Notes: a model not told the origin generated them from the sequence alone. A stretch of DNA of 64,000 nucleotides from Phytopythium helicoides (GCA_024867545.1 JANFNE010000073.1:1-64000); one strand, 5' to 3'. Shown: positions 51,578 through 63,843, counted from the stretch's first letter. Numbers and translations are program-made.

Positions 51578-53567
51578 TTAGTCGACCTCCTCGATCTTCG
51601 GGCCCTGGTCCGCACCGCCCGAAGGAGCAGCACCCGCACCAGGCATGTCGCCACCAGGCATGCCGCCAGGAGCGCCGCCAGCAGCAGCGTACATCTTCTG
51701 CAGAATAGGGTTCGCAACACCCTCCAGCTCCTTCTGCTTCGCCTCGTACTCCTCCTTCTCCGAAGACTGGTTCGCGTCCAGCCAGTTGATCGTCTCCGTC
51801 ACCTTGTCGTCAATAGCCTTACGGTCCTCCTCAGAGATCTGGCTCTTCAGCTTCTCGTCGTTCAGCGTGTTGCGGAGGTTGTACGCGTAGTTCTCAAGAC
51901 CGTTCTTCGCGTCGATGCGGACCTTGTTCGCCTCGTCCTCAGCCTTGTACTTCTCCGCCTCCGCAACCATGCGGTCAATGTCCGCCTGCGACAGACGACC
52001 CTTGTCGTTCGTGATCGTGATCTTGTTCTCCTTGCCAGTAGACTTCTCCACAGCAGACACGTTCAGGATACCGTTCGCGTCAATGTCGAACGTCACGTCG
52101 ATCTGAGGCACGCCACGAGGCATCGGCGGAATGCCGTCCAGGTTGAACTTGCCCAGAAGGTTGTTGTCGCGCGTCATCGAACGCTCACCCTCGAACACCT
52201 GGATAAGCACACCAGGCTGGTTGTCCGCGTACGTAGAGAACGTCTGCGACTTCTTCGTGGGAACCGTCGTGTTACGCGGGATCAGCGTCGTCATCACACC
52301 ACCCGCCGTCTCCAGACCAAGCGACAGAGGCGTCACATCCAGCAGAAGCAGGTCCTGCAGCTTCTCCGAAGAGTCGTTGCCGCTCAGGATAGCAGCCTGC
52401 ACCGTCGCGCCGAAGGCCACAGCCTCGTCCGGGTTGATCGACTTGCACGGCTCCTTGCCGTTGAAAAAGTCGGACAGCAGCTGCTGCACCTTCGGGATAC
52501 GCGTCGAGCCACCCACAAGCACAACCTCGTGCACCTGGCTCTTCGACAGCTTCGCGTCGCGGAGCACCTTCTCCACAGGCTCCATCGTCTTGCGGAAGTA
52601 GTCGCCGCACATGTCCTCGAAACGAGCACGCGTGATCGTGGAGTTGAAGTCAATGCCGTCGAACAGAGAGTCGATCTCAATGTACGCCTGCGCAGACGAA
52701 GACAGCGTGCGCTTGGCGCGCTCACAAGCAGTGCGCAGACGACGCAGCGCACGCTGGTTCGTCGTGATGTCCTTGCGGTGCTTGCGCTTGAACTCCTGCG
52801 TGAAGTGCTCCACCAGGCGGTTGTCAAAGTCCTCACCGCCAAGGTGCGTGTCACCAGCCGTAGCCTTCACCTCGAAGATACCCTCCTCAATGCTCAGGAG
52901 CGACACATCGAAGGTACCGCCGCCAAGGTCGAAGATCAGCACGTTGCGCTCGCCGCCCTTCTTGTCCAGACCGTACGCGATAGCGGCGGCCGTCGGCTCG
53001 TTGATGATACGCAGCACGTTCAAGCCGGCAATCGCACCAGCGTCCTTCGTCGCCTGACGCTGCGAGTCGTTGAAGTACGCCGGCACCGTGATCACCGCGT
53101 TCTTCACCTCCTTGCCAATGAACGCCTCCGACACCTCGCGCATCTTGATCAGCACCATCGACGAAATCTCCTCCGGCTGGAACGTCTTCGACTCGCCCTT
53201 GAACTGCACCGTGATCTGCGGCTTGTCGCCCGGACCCGCCGACACCGTGAACGGCCAGTGCTTGATGTCCGCCTGCACGATCGGGTCCGTGAACTTGCGG
53301 CCGATCAGGCGCTTCGCGTCGAACACCGTGTTGTGCGCGTTCATCGCCACCTGGTTCTTGGCGGCGTCACCGATCAGGCGCTCCGAGTCCGTGAACGCCA
53401 CGTACGACGGCGTCGTGCGGTTGCCCTGGTCGTTCGCGATGATCTCCACGCGGTCGTTCTGCCACACGCCCACGCACGAGTACGTCGTGCCGAGGTCGAT
53501 GCCCACCGAGTAGCCAGACACAGCCTGCGCCATCTTCACTTGTTGCTTCTAGTTGCTTGTTGCTTGT
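51468..53567 (-). repeat. HSP70 inverted repeat, copy 1
   Basis: About 2.1 kb matching 61030-63137 in reverse complement. It covers about 34 bp of 5' leader, the whole coding region and about 110 bp of 3' region, with a few synonymous differences. The intervening 7.5 kb contains the IQ/EF-hand gene. Confidence 0.92.
51578..53533 (-). CDS. HSP70: Cytosolic HSP70, copy 1
   Basis: 651 residues, ATG at 53533 ([19 protein letters not shown]); the frame continues upstream only through GTG-AAG. ATPase signatures [26 protein letters not shown] and [13 protein letters not shown] are present. The Gly/Met/Pro-rich tail ends in E-E-V-D, the TPR-cochaperone motif of cytosolic/nuclear HSP70s. Protein sequence is identical to copy 2. 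The ATP-dependent chaperone folds nascent and stress-damaged proteins. Upstream (53534-54090) there are several heat-shock elements, so it is probably heat-inducible. It is transcribed away from copy 2. Confidence 0.98.
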   Translation of the reverse strand: MAQAVSGYSVGIDLGTTYSCVGVWQNDRVEIIANDQGNRTTPSYVAFTDSERLIGDAAKNQVAMNAHNTVFDAKRLIGRKFTDPIVQADIKHWPFTVSAGPGDKPQITVQFKGESKTFQPEEISSMVLIKMREVSEAFIGKEVKNAVITVPAYFNDSQRQATKDAGAIAGLNVLRIINEPTAAAIAYGLDKKGGERNVLIFDLGGGTFDVSLLSIEEGIFEVKATAGDTHLGGEDFDNRLVEHFTQEFKRKHRKDITTNQRALRRLRTACERAKRTLSSSAQAYIEIDSLFDGIDFNSTITRARFEDMCGDYFRKTMEPVEKVLRDAKLSKSQVHEVVLVGGSTRIPKVQQLLSDFFNGKEPCKSINPDEAVAFGATVQAAILSGNDSSEKLQDLLLLDVTPLSLGLETAGGVMTTLIPRNTTVPTKKSQTFSTYADNQPGVLIQVFEGERSMTRDNNLLGKFNLDGIPPMPRGVPQIDVTFDIDANGILNVSAVEKSTGKENKITITNDKGRLSQADIDRMVAEAEKYKAEDEANKVRIDAKNGLENYAYNLRNTLNDEKLKSQISEEDRKAIDDKVTETINWLDANQSSEKEEYEAKQKELEGVANPILQKMYAAAGGAPGGMPGGDMPGAGAAPSGGADQGPKIEEVD

Positions 53568-53784
53568 TCGCGTTGCTCGAGGCAAATTGCGGAATGGCAG
53601 GCGGCGGCGGTGGATCGCGTTGCCCTTGGATGCAACTTTGCCTCGGACAAAACAAGATGTGCGGAAAGGGCGGCGCAGAGGGAGATTCGACGGGGTGGCA
53701 CCCTCGCAAATCTAAGTTTTGCAAGTCAGTTTGTATAGAGAAGAGAAGGGAAAGGTCCAGCAAGGGAGCCACGACCTCCGGCCT

Positions 53785-53802
53785 CTCCAGAACGTTCGAG
53801 AG
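53785..53802. promoter_or_regulatory. Heat-shock element upstream of HSP70-1
   Basis: Alternating units CTC-ca-GAA-cg-TTC-ga-GAG, with GAA at 53790, TTC at 53795 and GAG at 53800. Perfect two-base spacing, about 250 bp upstream of the HSP70-1 ATG. Confidence 0.75.
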
Positions 53803-53861
53803 GCGGCGGGGCGAGAGGGGACTCGTCGCAGCCAACCAACATTTGGTCGTAACGACTAGTG

Positions 53862-53904
53862 ATTGGCCAAAGGCTCCCAATTTGGCCAATCAGAAGAAGC
53901 CAAT
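53862..53904. promoter_or_regulatory. CCAAT-box cluster
   Basis: ATTGG at 53862 and CCAAT at 53877, 53886 and 53900: four boxes in 43 bp in the divergent region between HSP70-1 and the IQ gene. Confidence 0.55.
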
Positions 53905-54021
53905 CGTGGGCGACAGGGTACCAGGTGGCGGCTAGTCGATGCGGCTGTTGCGATGACGTTTGTAAGCGCGAAACACCAGCCGCGATCTTGAAATCACTTG
54001 AGCTTTGTATGCCGCCAGCTC

Positions 54022-54034
54022 GAATGTTCTCGAA
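54022..54034. promoter_or_regulatory. Perfect three-unit heat-shock element
   Basis: GAA-tg-TTC-tc-GAA, the canonical nGAAnnTTCnnGAAn arrangement bound by trimeric HSF. It lies about 490 bp upstream of HSP70-1 and could also serve the divergent IQ gene. Confidence 0.75.
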
Positions 54035-54064
54035 GAGATTGTCACACTGCATTTTCACCAATCG

Positions 54065-54087
54065 TTCTCGAGTGTTCTCGAAAATTT
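54065..54087. promoter_or_regulatory. Five-unit heat-shock element
   Basis: TTC-tc-GAG-tg-TTC-tc-GAA-aa-TTT with exact two-base spacers. It is one of the longest alternating HSE arrays visible in the window, 31 bp beyond the three-unit HSE. Confidence 0.72.
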
Positions 54088-54609
54088 CAGCCAATCCCAG
54101 ACAGAACACGTGTGGCCCACACCAATTTTGTTTTTGCGGCACCGACCGATGTTTGGATCGCGCGAGCATAGCGCAATGATGCAATGGTTGCTGCTGCAAA
54201 CCAACACTATAGCCTTCGCTACGAGTACAATGCGCAGGAACTACATTGTTAAAGATTGGATAGTGTTGAGGTCTCCATCGACCTGTAAAAAAAATAAAAG
54301 TCTGGTCTAGCCACCACAAACCAAACGGGATGCCGTTCAGTACTCGGAATCGCCACAGGCTTGCTGTCGCGAATGAGGAAAGATCCAAATATTGCACGCA
54401 GCCGCTACGGGAGAACCGTGTTGCAGGTTGCGCATTGCACGGTTTGCGGCGTTCCATCTCGGCTCATCACGAGTCGTGCCGCTTGGATCACATGGCTACA
54501 TTTTCTGCCAACATGGCTACATTTCGTTTCCCGCTTCAACGTCGCGCAACTGCCAAAAATACGCAGACAACACACTCATGAGGGGGGAGCCTCAGCGAGT
54601 GCTGCTCAG

Positions 54610-57600
54610 ATGCTGTCGATTGGCTCGGTTCTTCGCCGTGACGGCGAGCCAGGAGGCGATCAGCAACGCTGCCAGTCTGAGGCTATCAAGCGCTTCCAAT
54701 CCGCGGCGACAACAGCAGCCAAGTTCCCATCAAAGTCCAGGCGGCTCAAGTCCCCAGGACTCCCAGCACTTGAACGGATTTCTAGCAGCAACAATGGGGA
54801 CGAGGTGAATGCCGTGCCGGTTAGACAGGCATCCATCAGGGTCCGAAAGCGTATGCAGACGCTCGACTCCCGCTTTCCTGGTGTTGGTAACGAAACATCA
54901 GCAATTTATGCACGAGTTGACGGCTCCAAGCAGCGATTGACTCCTTTGCCTCAGCGATCCAAACTAAAGCTTCTTGATCACGAGGCAGTAGTTGTGGCTG
55001 AGGAGCAGGCGAGGATATCCAGCACCATGGCGGTACGCTCACTCCGTCGCGACACCAGTACGTGGATGTGGACGCTCACGCTTTGTCGATCAGGTTGCTA
55101 TGCAACGCATGGAAGCGCAGATTCCATTAGCATTCCTCATTCAAAGCCGCCACCTGGATGTCGCCGAACGCGTAGCGCTTCGTGCCATGTGCCAAGTGCT
55201 GCGTCGTCACTACACGCGTGTTTTGCGGGCAGCATTTGCTCGGTGGATACAACGCACGGTCACGCTCCGAGTATTGGAACAACTCGCTCAGCAGGAAGTC
55301 TTGAACCGTCAGGCAGCGCTGGCCCATGCGTGTGCTATCGTCCGGCGAAAAGTAAACTTACGCCTGCTTTCAACCATGCGAGTGTGGAAGCAAGAAACTT
55401 TGCGACTGCGTGCTATTGAGCACAACGCAAACGCAAGGGTGCTTCAGCGGATCTGGCGACGGTATTCCCTACTGACCAGATTCCAGCGATTGGCAGCGTT
55501 ATACCGAGAACGTCATCGATATCAGGCAGCAGCGAAAATTCAATCACTCGTTAGGATGCGTTTTGCTAAAGCTCGATGGCGAGAGCTTGTTCATCAGCGG
55601 CGGGAAATGCTTGCTGCGTCGTGTATTCAAACCTGCTTCAGAAACTATCAAATACGCCGAATAGCCTGGAAACAGAGAAGGATCCGTGCAGCAACTCAGA
55701 TTGAGCGCGTATATCGTGGTTTCACTGGCCGGAAAGTCTCGAAGCGCCGACAGCAACGGTGCCATGAAGCTGTCATGACGGTGATCAATTCCGTATGGAG
55801 ACCAATCGCACTTTTTCGAGTCGTGCGCATACGGCTATCAGTTTTGAGAATTCAGCGCTGGTTTCGAGCTTGCAGGATCTGTTGGCGAATTAATATCTGT
55901 ATGGCTCTATTGCACCGACGGCGGCGATTCCTCCCGGTCTGGAAAATTCAGCAAGCATGGAAACGCTACCGTGAATTTCAGATTCAGCTTGTTGTTGCTG
56001 CTGCAACGACCACTGTCGAGTCTTCATTTGAAAGCGGAGCGACTTCAATTCAGCGAACATTTCGGACCTACATAAGTCACAAGAAGGAGGTTTGCGCTAC
56101 AAGATTGGTCAAGTTGTTTAGGTATTTCTATGCGAAGCGAGTAGTAGCAAGCATACAGATTCCGTGGCTAGAATGCTACACCTCAACAAAGATCACGAGG
56201 TGGCTGAAGGCTACCGGCGCTTTCAGTGTATGGAAAGCCCAGCTGCTTGCCCATTGGCAACATATTGACAATGTTAGAGCTGATCAACGCTCTCCATCAC
56301 GACGACTTCGAGTTCGATTCATCTTTAGCCTGATGGCCACGATGAAAACGTTCGAAGCCGCATTTAATAACAGTCATGCCACGCAGATCCAGCTAAGATG
56401 GCGTTGGCACCGTTTCTTAGCTCTCATTGCGACCTTGAAGGCAGCCACTTGTCTACTTCAGCGCAGTATTCCCCCGCTGTTTCGCCAATTCAAGCAGAGG
56501 AGGAGACGCCAACGAGTGTTGACACGATGGAAACGAGCGCGCTATGTGTGCCTGCGAAACGCATTTGCTCAATGGAAGAGTGAGCACTTGTTTTTAGCAC
56601 ACACTCGCGATCTCGAGCGGGCAAGGAATAAAGTGCAAAAGTCGAAATGGTTCCGACATCTGAAGCTACGCAAGCGAATGCTAGCTAGTTGGCGCGAGTA
56701 TGTTGCCTGTCGTCATATCAAGGCTGATCGACTCGCCTCTGCTAGTGTATGGCACAAGAAAAGACTAGTTGGTAGTACCTTTAGGGCATGGGTATATGAA
56801 GCTATGCCGGTACTTGTACCGCAGAACATGGTAAAGGAGCATGTACTCGTTCTTGAAGCATGGCACAAACTGCAGCTGCACATGAAAAAGCGGCGCCGCT
56901 GGAAAATTGCTATAGCATGGAGGAACCAGCGGATATTACACCGAGCGTGGCCAGCTTGGTGGAATGATTTGGTCGAGTTTAGGGCCGGAACAGCTCGCGC
57001 AGCCCAATTTGCCAGCTCGAAATTGGTGCGCCGAGCGTTCTTGGCTTGGCATAACCGGTGTCAACTTGTTCGCGCTGGTAAGTCAATTTGCTGATTGTCG
57101 TTACTGCGGGATTACTAATACACAATGACCGACTCTAGTGGAAACTTTCCGCGTGCATCATGCATGCAAGCGTGCAACTCAGCAATGGGTGTTTCACATG
57201 TGCACAGTTCTCCAAGCAACAACCTGGGCTTTCGAGACAAAGCGTTTTCGCACTCGACAGTTATGTCTGCAGCACTGGCGCTTGTGGCAGGCATACGTGA
57301 AGAAACGCAGAGCCCATCGAAGGACACTGGCGGAAATGGATAAACACCGTGCTGGTGTCAGAAAGAAGCGGGTGATTAATCGTTGGCGGGAGTTTACCCC
57401 TATTCTTCAGGATATCAAAGTAATTATGTCGATGGCAAGGCACTTCAATGAGTTTCGGATCAAACAGCATGTTTTCCGCCGTGGCTTCGCTGCATTTTGG
57501 GCTATAACTGCAGGAGCTAAGAGAGTTGCGATGGCGATTCGAATCCAGCGTGCATTTCGAATCAAGCGTGCACGCACTAGACTGTTCATACTTCGCACCA

Positions 57601-60600
57601 AAATCCGGTACCAGATCGACTCTCGCGTGAGTCGAGGAAGCGATGTGATGTCGTTTTCGGGCGAAGGTCTGATGGAACGATTGCGTCAAAGCAAAAGAGA
57701 CTCACGAGATATGTGGACATTTGTGTTGTTGTATGTTCCTTGGCAGCCCATTGTCGAGCAGACGCGCCAACTGTTTAGTCGGGTTGCGACCAATTGGACG
57801 TATCTGCGTAAGCAGCGCATGTGTTTTGCCTACGTCGATGCAACAAATGCTGTTGAGCATCGAATTTGTGCTGCGCTTCAAGACCACGAGGACGAAATGG
57901 ATAGTGGTGTCTACAGCCTCATGAGTGTGCTGGGACTAGACACATCACGTCTTCCTGCGATTCTAGGTTTTTGGCTTGGGTCTGGTCATGGAGTTGTCAA
58001 CTCCCCAGTTGTTGGATACTCAGACGGCGGTGCTGGAATCATGAAGCGGCGGCACGAGCGAGTTTGCGGGGATTCATGTCGTAAAAACCTGACGCTTGAT
58101 GTGCAAGGTGCATGCAAAGTGGTGGATGCCATGCAATGGATCGAGAGTCTAATAAACCAGAGTCAAGTAACAACTGCAATCGACCTCCAAGCATATGCTC
58201 GTGGATTTTTAGCTCGAAGGCATTTCAAGCGTTTGCGGGTGCTTCATAAGGAGAAACTAGCTCACAGAATTCGTGAGTGGATTGCCACATTACAGCTCAA
58301 GTGGTATAGGCGCAAAATCAATCGCGCTGCACTTCGAATCCAGCGATTTGTGCGAGGAGTTTACGCTCGACGCATATTTTGGTTGCGATTGCGGGGTTCC
58401 CTCGAAGAGTATCGGACTGCAGCGAAGCGAGTTCAACGAAAGTACCGCCAGCACCTGCTTTTCAAACGTATACGCGAGGCCATGCTTCGCCGTCGTGCCA
58501 CCCCGCAATTTTTTCCAAGTGCCCCACTCTGCGATGAATGCCTCGGTACCGATTCGAAGGCATGGTTAGATGATTCGTCGGTAAAGTTAGTCCTTGCAAG
58601 CATTTCATGTCGAGATTGCCGACAGGCTTTCTGTGAAAGCTGTGCGAGTAAGCTCCATACAGGTGGGAAACGCACGCGGCATCTCTTTCACACGATCGAA
58701 GTGTCAGCGATGAATGATCTAGACTGTGTTGTGTGCTCCACGTGCGAAGTAGCGCGGGCTGTACGTGCGTGCCAGAGCTGTTATCAAAAACCTCCTAACC
58801 CATTGACGCCAGATTCTGCCATCATTGGAAGCGAAATCTTGGCATGTCGAGCTTGCTTTGAGCTTCGCCATTGCAAACCACCTACGCGGATTGTCAGATT
58901 GGAATCGCAACGCTGGATGTGGTGGCAAGCAGATGAGTTCTGTCACCACAAGTGGAGGTTTGTCCGGTCAGGCAAAGATACGGAAACGTTGACAGGAGCA
59001 ACTACCAGCCGATCAGTTATCGCCAAGTACGACTGGATGACATTTAAGCGGCTAGAAGATTGGCGAACAGAGCAACAGACAACCATATGGTCACGGAAAG
59101 CTCGAGAAGACGAGCTCTACGCACTGAGAGCCCAACATGAAGCCATCCTGCGCGACGCATTTGATCGCTACGACAGTGACAAATCGGGAGCGATTGACCG
59201 CAACGAGCTACGACGCATGTTTCGCGAGGAACTTTGCCAGCCATTAAGCGAGTCGCAACTTGAAGACGCATTGCTAGCACTGGACCGCTCAGGTGATGGA
59301 AAAATCGAATTTGACGAGCTGTTAGCGTGGTTTACAGAGGGTTTACTTGACAAAAAACCGGGCGAGAGTGATGAGGGCGGATCGGCGGCATTGCTAAAGG
59401 AAGCCCTGAAAGCCAAACGTAAAATGAGACGATACAAAGAGCGATTGTTAGGAGCACTGCCCGCCTCGCCATTAGAGGTTTTAGGTAGAAAACAGGCACT
59501 CGACGACGCACTGGTGAGGGCTCCACCACCACGCGCCAAAGTTCCAGGTTATGCCAACATCGAGTGCCTCGAGGTGAGTGACTTTGGAGCTAAGCGTCGG
59601 GTGTTCTTCCGCTTCATGCACGAAATATGTGGGCTTGACTGGGTTTTAGAAGACGAAAATGTGATCCCAATCGCGGATGCTATGGATGTGTTCTCTCAAG
59701 TGTTTTTGCCGCGTTGGAATAGTGGACAGCTCACTCATGATTTCTATTACGATGGAGAGTGCTTTGAATTCGAGGGACTTCAGTACGAGCGACGTTGGGA
59801 TGGACTTAAGCAGAAATTCGGATTTCACACGAGGAGAAAGCGAGTAATTGAACAAGCTCCGCCCGACGAGCGTAAAAGTCGTCGTGGTCACAAGAAATCA
59901 GCTCGACGGAGTCTTGTAGAAGGTGGCGCTACCTCGGTGTCCACAGCCACGAGCGAGCAAAAAGAGATTTGGGAGGATACTGTCGAATGGATTGATCCGA
60001 GAAGACGGCAAGAGCTCTGGGAGAGTGCACGAAGTGCTTTTGCGCGTGCCGACCGTGATGCTTCAGGGTCTATTGACAAGCGTGAGTTTCGGCGGCTTCT
60101 GTCGGCTGAACTCTGTGAGCCACTGTCTTCAGCGCAGGCGAAGCGCGCCTTCGACACAATTGACACGGACGGTAGCGGAGCTATCGACTTTGATGAGTTC
60201 TTTGACTGGTATGCAACATTCAAGAGTCAGGATGCACAGGAGTCGCGGCAGAAGGAGCGTCTGCGTGCGTTGCTCAAGACCAAGCGTCGAGCCAAGAAGC
60301 TTGCCGAGACAGCGGTTGAGACCGCGCTCACTAGCGGCGCTGCCGTCAAAGAATCTATCGAGAAGACATTGTTGGAGCAGCAGATTGCTCGGGAGAAGAG
60401 CCGCGGCGCTAGCCCCGAGCTCCTGAAGCTGATGGCGGAAGGCCACGCCAAGCCACTGGCGTTCAAGGCGCTCACACTCCACAACCAGGACGAAGCACGC
60501 GCTCGACAGTGGCTCGAAGAGAAGCGCGCCGAGCAAGATCAAGAGCAGGAGGCCAAGGCAGCCACTGCGCGCGGCAAGCAGCAGCGAAGCAAGCAGGCGC

Positions 60601-60791
60601 AACTCAAGCGGCGCAAGACCATCGCGGCCGCGCGCAACAGGCTCGCGCTGCTGCTCATGACGCGGAGCAAGAAGGACAAGCGCGCACACACGGCGCGGCT
60701 GCAGGATGCTGTGGCAAACCTCGACCACGAGATCCGCATGGTTGAGCGTCAGGCCACGCTGCGCCACGCCAACAAGGGCCAGCGCTTTTGA
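54610..60791 (+). CDS. Giant IQ-motif / Sfi1-like repeat / zinc / EF-hand protein, 3 exons
   Basis: Exons 54610-55032, 55094-57077, 57139-60791; both introns 61 bp; 2,019 residues. After a basic N-terminus, many IQ or IQ-like units occur (IQSLVRMRFAKARWR, IERVYRGFTGRKV, IQRTFRTYI; later IQRAFRIKRAR, LQAYARGFLARRHFKR, IQRFVRGVYARR). They are mixed with W-rich Sfi1-type repeats (AFAQWKSEHLF, MLASWREYV, TFRAWVYEA, AFLAWHNRCQLVR). A Cys/His cluster at about 1266-1320 (CDECLGT ... CRDCRQAFCESCASKLH) resembles a B-box. Two EF-hand pairs follow (about 1475-1530, DRYDSDKSGAIDRNEL and DRSGDGKIEFDEL; about 1768-1825, DRDASGSIDKREF and DTDGSGAIDFDEF). Calmodulin/centrin binding and a basal-body or centrosome role are inferred. 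An earlier in-frame ATG exists at about 54373. Confidence 0.85.
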
Positions 60792-61062
60792 GCGGACACC
60801 ATCCAACCGAGTGTAGCCATGTCAACATGTCAAGCAAAGCGTAGCCATACCGATCACGTACCGGTATCTTTAGTACTGTTTGCGACCGGTCTTCCAGAAC
60901 ATTCGACTGCCTGGGTTCGCATACTCAACCCAAGTGTCGTTGTGGTGTCCCCCCCTCCGTCCTCCATCCTCCGCGATCCAAGCTCCCCTCCACCTCCCAG
61001 TCAGTCACTTAGCAATTTGCAAGCGACCGCAAGCAACAAGCAACTAGAAGCAACAAGTGAAG
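60792..61062. other. Promoter region of HSP70-2
   Basis: Contains the HSE at 60892, an inverted CATGGCTA octamer at 60814, and a pyrimidine-rich leader. Confidence 0.55.
60892..60904. promoter_or_regulatory. Perfect three-unit heat-shock element of HSP70-2
   Basis: TTC-ca-GAA-ca-TTC, 159 bp upstream of the HSP70-2 ATG. This flank is outside the inverted repeat, so the two HSP70 promoters are not copies of each other. Confidence 0.75.
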
Positions 61063-63137
61063 ATGGCGCAGGCTGTGTCTGGCTACTCGGTGGGCATCGA
61101 CCTCGGCACGACGTACTCGTGCGTGGGCGTGTGGCAGAACGACCGCGTGGAGATTATCGCGAACGACCAGGGCAACCGCACGACGCCGTCGTACGTGGCG
61201 TTCACGGACTCGGAGCGCCTGATCGGTGACGCCGCCAAGAACCAGGTGGCGATGAACGCGCACAACACGGTGTTCGACGCGAAGCGCCTGATCGGCCGCA
61301 AGTTCACGGACCCGATCGTGCAGGCGGACATCAAGCACTGGCCGTTCACGGTGTCGGCGGGTCCGGGCGACAAGCCGCAGATCACGGTGCAGTTCAAGGG
61401 CGAGTCGAAGACGTTCCAGCCGGAGGAGATTTCGTCGATGGTGCTGATCAAGATGCGCGAGGTGTCGGAGGCGTTCATTGGCAAGGAGGTGAAGAACGCG
61501 GTGATCACGGTGCCGGCGTACTTCAACGACTCGCAGCGTCAGGCGACGAAGGACGCTGGTGCGATTGCCGGCTTGAACGTGCTGCGTATCATCAACGAGC
61601 CGACGGCCGCCGCTATCGCGTACGGTCTGGACAAGAAGGGCGGCGAGCGCAACGTGCTGATCTTCGACCTTGGCGGCGGTACCTTCGATGTGTCGCTCCT
61701 GAGCATTGAGGAGGGTATCTTCGAGGTGAAGGCTACGGCTGGTGACACGCACCTTGGCGGTGAGGACTTTGACAACCGCCTGGTGGAGCACTTCACGCAG
61801 GAGTTCAAGCGCAAGCACCGCAAGGACATCACGACGAACCAGCGTGCGCTGCGTCGTCTGCGCACTGCTTGTGAGCGCGCCAAGCGCACGCTGTCTTCGT
61901 CTGCGCAGGCGTACATTGAGATCGACTCTCTGTTCGACGGCATTGACTTCAACTCCACGATCACGCGTGCTCGTTTCGAGGACATGTGCGGCGACTACTT
62001 CCGCAAGACGATGGAGCCTGTGGAGAAGGTGCTCCGCGACGCGAAGCTGTCGAAGAGCCAGGTGCACGAGGTTGTGCTTGTGGGTGGCTCGACGCGTATT
62101 CCGAAGGTGCAGCAGCTGCTGTCTGACTTTTTCAACGGCAAGGAGCCGTGCAAGTCGATCAACCCGGACGAGGCTGTGGCCTTCGGCGCGACGGTGCAGG
62201 CTGCTATCCTGAGCGGCAACGACTCTTCGGAGAAGCTGCAGGACCTGCTTCTGCTGGATGTGACGCCTCTGTCGCTTGGTCTGGAGACGGCGGGTGGTGT
62301 GATGACGACGCTGATCCCGCGTAACACGACGGTTCCCACGAAGAAGTCGCAGACGTTCTCTACGTACGCGGACAACCAGCCTGGTGTGCTTATCCAGGTG
62401 TTCGAGGGTGAGCGTTCGATGACGCGCGACAACAACCTTCTGGGCAAGTTCAACCTGGACGGCATTCCGCCGATGCCTCGTGGCGTGCCTCAGATCGACG
62501 TGACGTTCGACATTGACGCGAACGGTATCCTGAACGTGTCTGCTGTGGAGAAGTCTACTGGCAAGGAGAACAAGATCACGATCACGAACGACAAGGGTCG
62601 TCTGTCGCAGGCGGACATTGACCGCATGGTTGCGGAGGCGGAGAAGTACAAGGCTGAGGACGAGGCGAACAAGGTCCGCATCGACGCGAAGAACGGTCTT
62701 GAGAACTACGCGTACAACCTCCGCAACACGCTGAACGACGAGAAGCTGAAGAGCCAGATCTCTGAGGAGGACCGCAAGGCTATTGACGACAAGGTGACGG
62801 AGACGATCAACTGGCTGGACGCGAACCAGTCTTCGGAGAAGGAGGAGTACGAGGCGAAGCAGAAGGAGCTGGAGGGTGTTGCGAACCCTATTCTGCAGAA
62901 GATGTACGCTGCTGCTGGCGGCGCTCCTGGCGGCATGCCTGGTGGCGACATGCCTGGTGCGGGTGCTGCTCCTTCGGGCGGTGCGGACCAGGGCCCGAAG
63001 ATCGAGGAGGTCGACTAAGCGGTTTTCGTCAGTGTGTGAAGTCGAGTCTAGTCTCGCGGAGAGCGAGTCTTGGACTGAGTCGCGCAGGGAGGCGTCGGCG
63101 TGGATTGCACTCGCTAGTTGAAGGGCGGAGCGCGCGA
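61030..63137 (+). repeat. HSP70 inverted repeat, copy 2
   Basis: Reverse complement of 51468-53567. Differences I found by eye within the coding region are synonymous third-position changes (for example ATC/ATT in R-V-E-I-I-A-N and TCC/TCT in L-L-S-D-F). Confidence 0.92.
61063..63018 (+). CDS. HSP70: Cytosolic HSP70, copy 2
   Basis: 651 residues, ATG at 61063. The protein is identical to that of copy 1 (51578-53533), ending PKIEEVD. All HSP70 signatures are intact. Strong codon bias is visible (G/C-ending codons; TTA, CTA and TCA effectively absent), typical of very highly expressed genes. It is the right-hand member of the inverted pair and has its own HSE at 60892. Confidence 0.98.
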   Translation: MAQAVSGYSVGIDLGTTYSCVGVWQNDRVEIIANDQGNRTTPSYVAFTDSERLIGDAAKNQVAMNAHNTVFDAKRLIGRKFTDPIVQADIKHWPFTVSAGPGDKPQITVQFKGESKTFQPEEISSMVLIKMREVSEAFIGKEVKNAVITVPAYFNDSQRQATKDAGAIAGLNVLRIINEPTAAAIAYGLDKKGGERNVLIFDLGGGTFDVSLLSIEEGIFEVKATAGDTHLGGEDFDNRLVEHFTQEFKRKHRKDITTNQRALRRLRTACERAKRTLSSSAQAYIEIDSLFDGIDFNSTITRARFEDMCGDYFRKTMEPVEKVLRDAKLSKSQVHEVVLVGGSTRIPKVQQLLSDFFNGKEPCKSINPDEAVAFGATVQAAILSGNDSSEKLQDLLLLDVTPLSLGLETAGGVMTTLIPRNTTVPTKKSQTFSTYADNQPGVLIQVFEGERSMTRDNNLLGKFNLDGIPPMPRGVPQIDVTFDIDANGILNVSAVEKSTGKENKITITNDKGRLSQADIDRMVAEAEKYKAEDEANKVRIDAKNGLENYAYNLRNTLNDEKLKSQISEEDRKAIDDKVTETINWLDANQSSEKEEYEAKQKELEGVANPILQKMYAAAGGAPGGMPGGDMPGAGAAPSGGADQGPKIEEVD

Positions 63138-63843
63138 CAGAGTTTGCGTTGACCTCGATGGTCATCTGCTTGAGTAGGAAAAACTTTTCGTTGTTGCCGT
63201 AGAAGGCGCAACAGCTAAAATACATGACATTCCAGTCACAAGCGTCAAGGTTTGAACTGTTTGGTGGTGCTTTGATTTTGAACTGAGTTTGTGAGTGCGC
63301 TGCCTCAAAGCAAAGAACAGCGGTTGGCTTCCAACATTTTTCATCATAGAGTCGAGGATTTCTGCAATGACCCATGGTTTTGCGCAAGTCCAAGAATCAT
63401 CCCGCTAGATTTGGTTGGCATGAAGGGCTGGAGGGGGTGCTGTGCGCTGTGCGGTGCTGCAGATCTGCGTGACGACACCCGTCACCGATCATTGCGGCCG
63501 TCAAAGCACTTCACAGTGCAGCCAGCATATCGGCAGCCGCAATGGAGGTTTGGCTAGAATTGCTGCCTCTGCGAGAACCGAGTTGTCCAAAGTGAAAGCT
63601 CAGTTTATCATGCGGACTCCCTCATGCCTGCCATCTTCAGACTGCATGGTCCATTGTTCTCTCGACTGCTCCTGCAGCCAGCAGCGCCTCGAATCGACGG
63701 ACACCAGCGCCTTCCAATCTGATTTTCAAGCGCATGGGTTCGCTTTTCTCCCGAAACCGCACTTAGCGGGGGTGGGTCGCCGATGGATTTTCCGCCGCCG
63801 CCTGGATCGAGTCCGCGCACTGCCGCTCGCCGCCCGCCCCGCC
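63019..63843. other. Intergenic between HSP70-2 and syntaxin gene
   Basis: To about 63137 it is HSP70-2 3' region, shared with copy 1. Beyond that no gene is supported. Confidence 0.5.

Noticed and set aside
61009..63393. 794-codon minus-strand ORF opposite HSP70-2
   Set aside because: Same explanation: sense avoidance of TTA, CTA and TCA leaves the antisense frame open. No recognisable protein.
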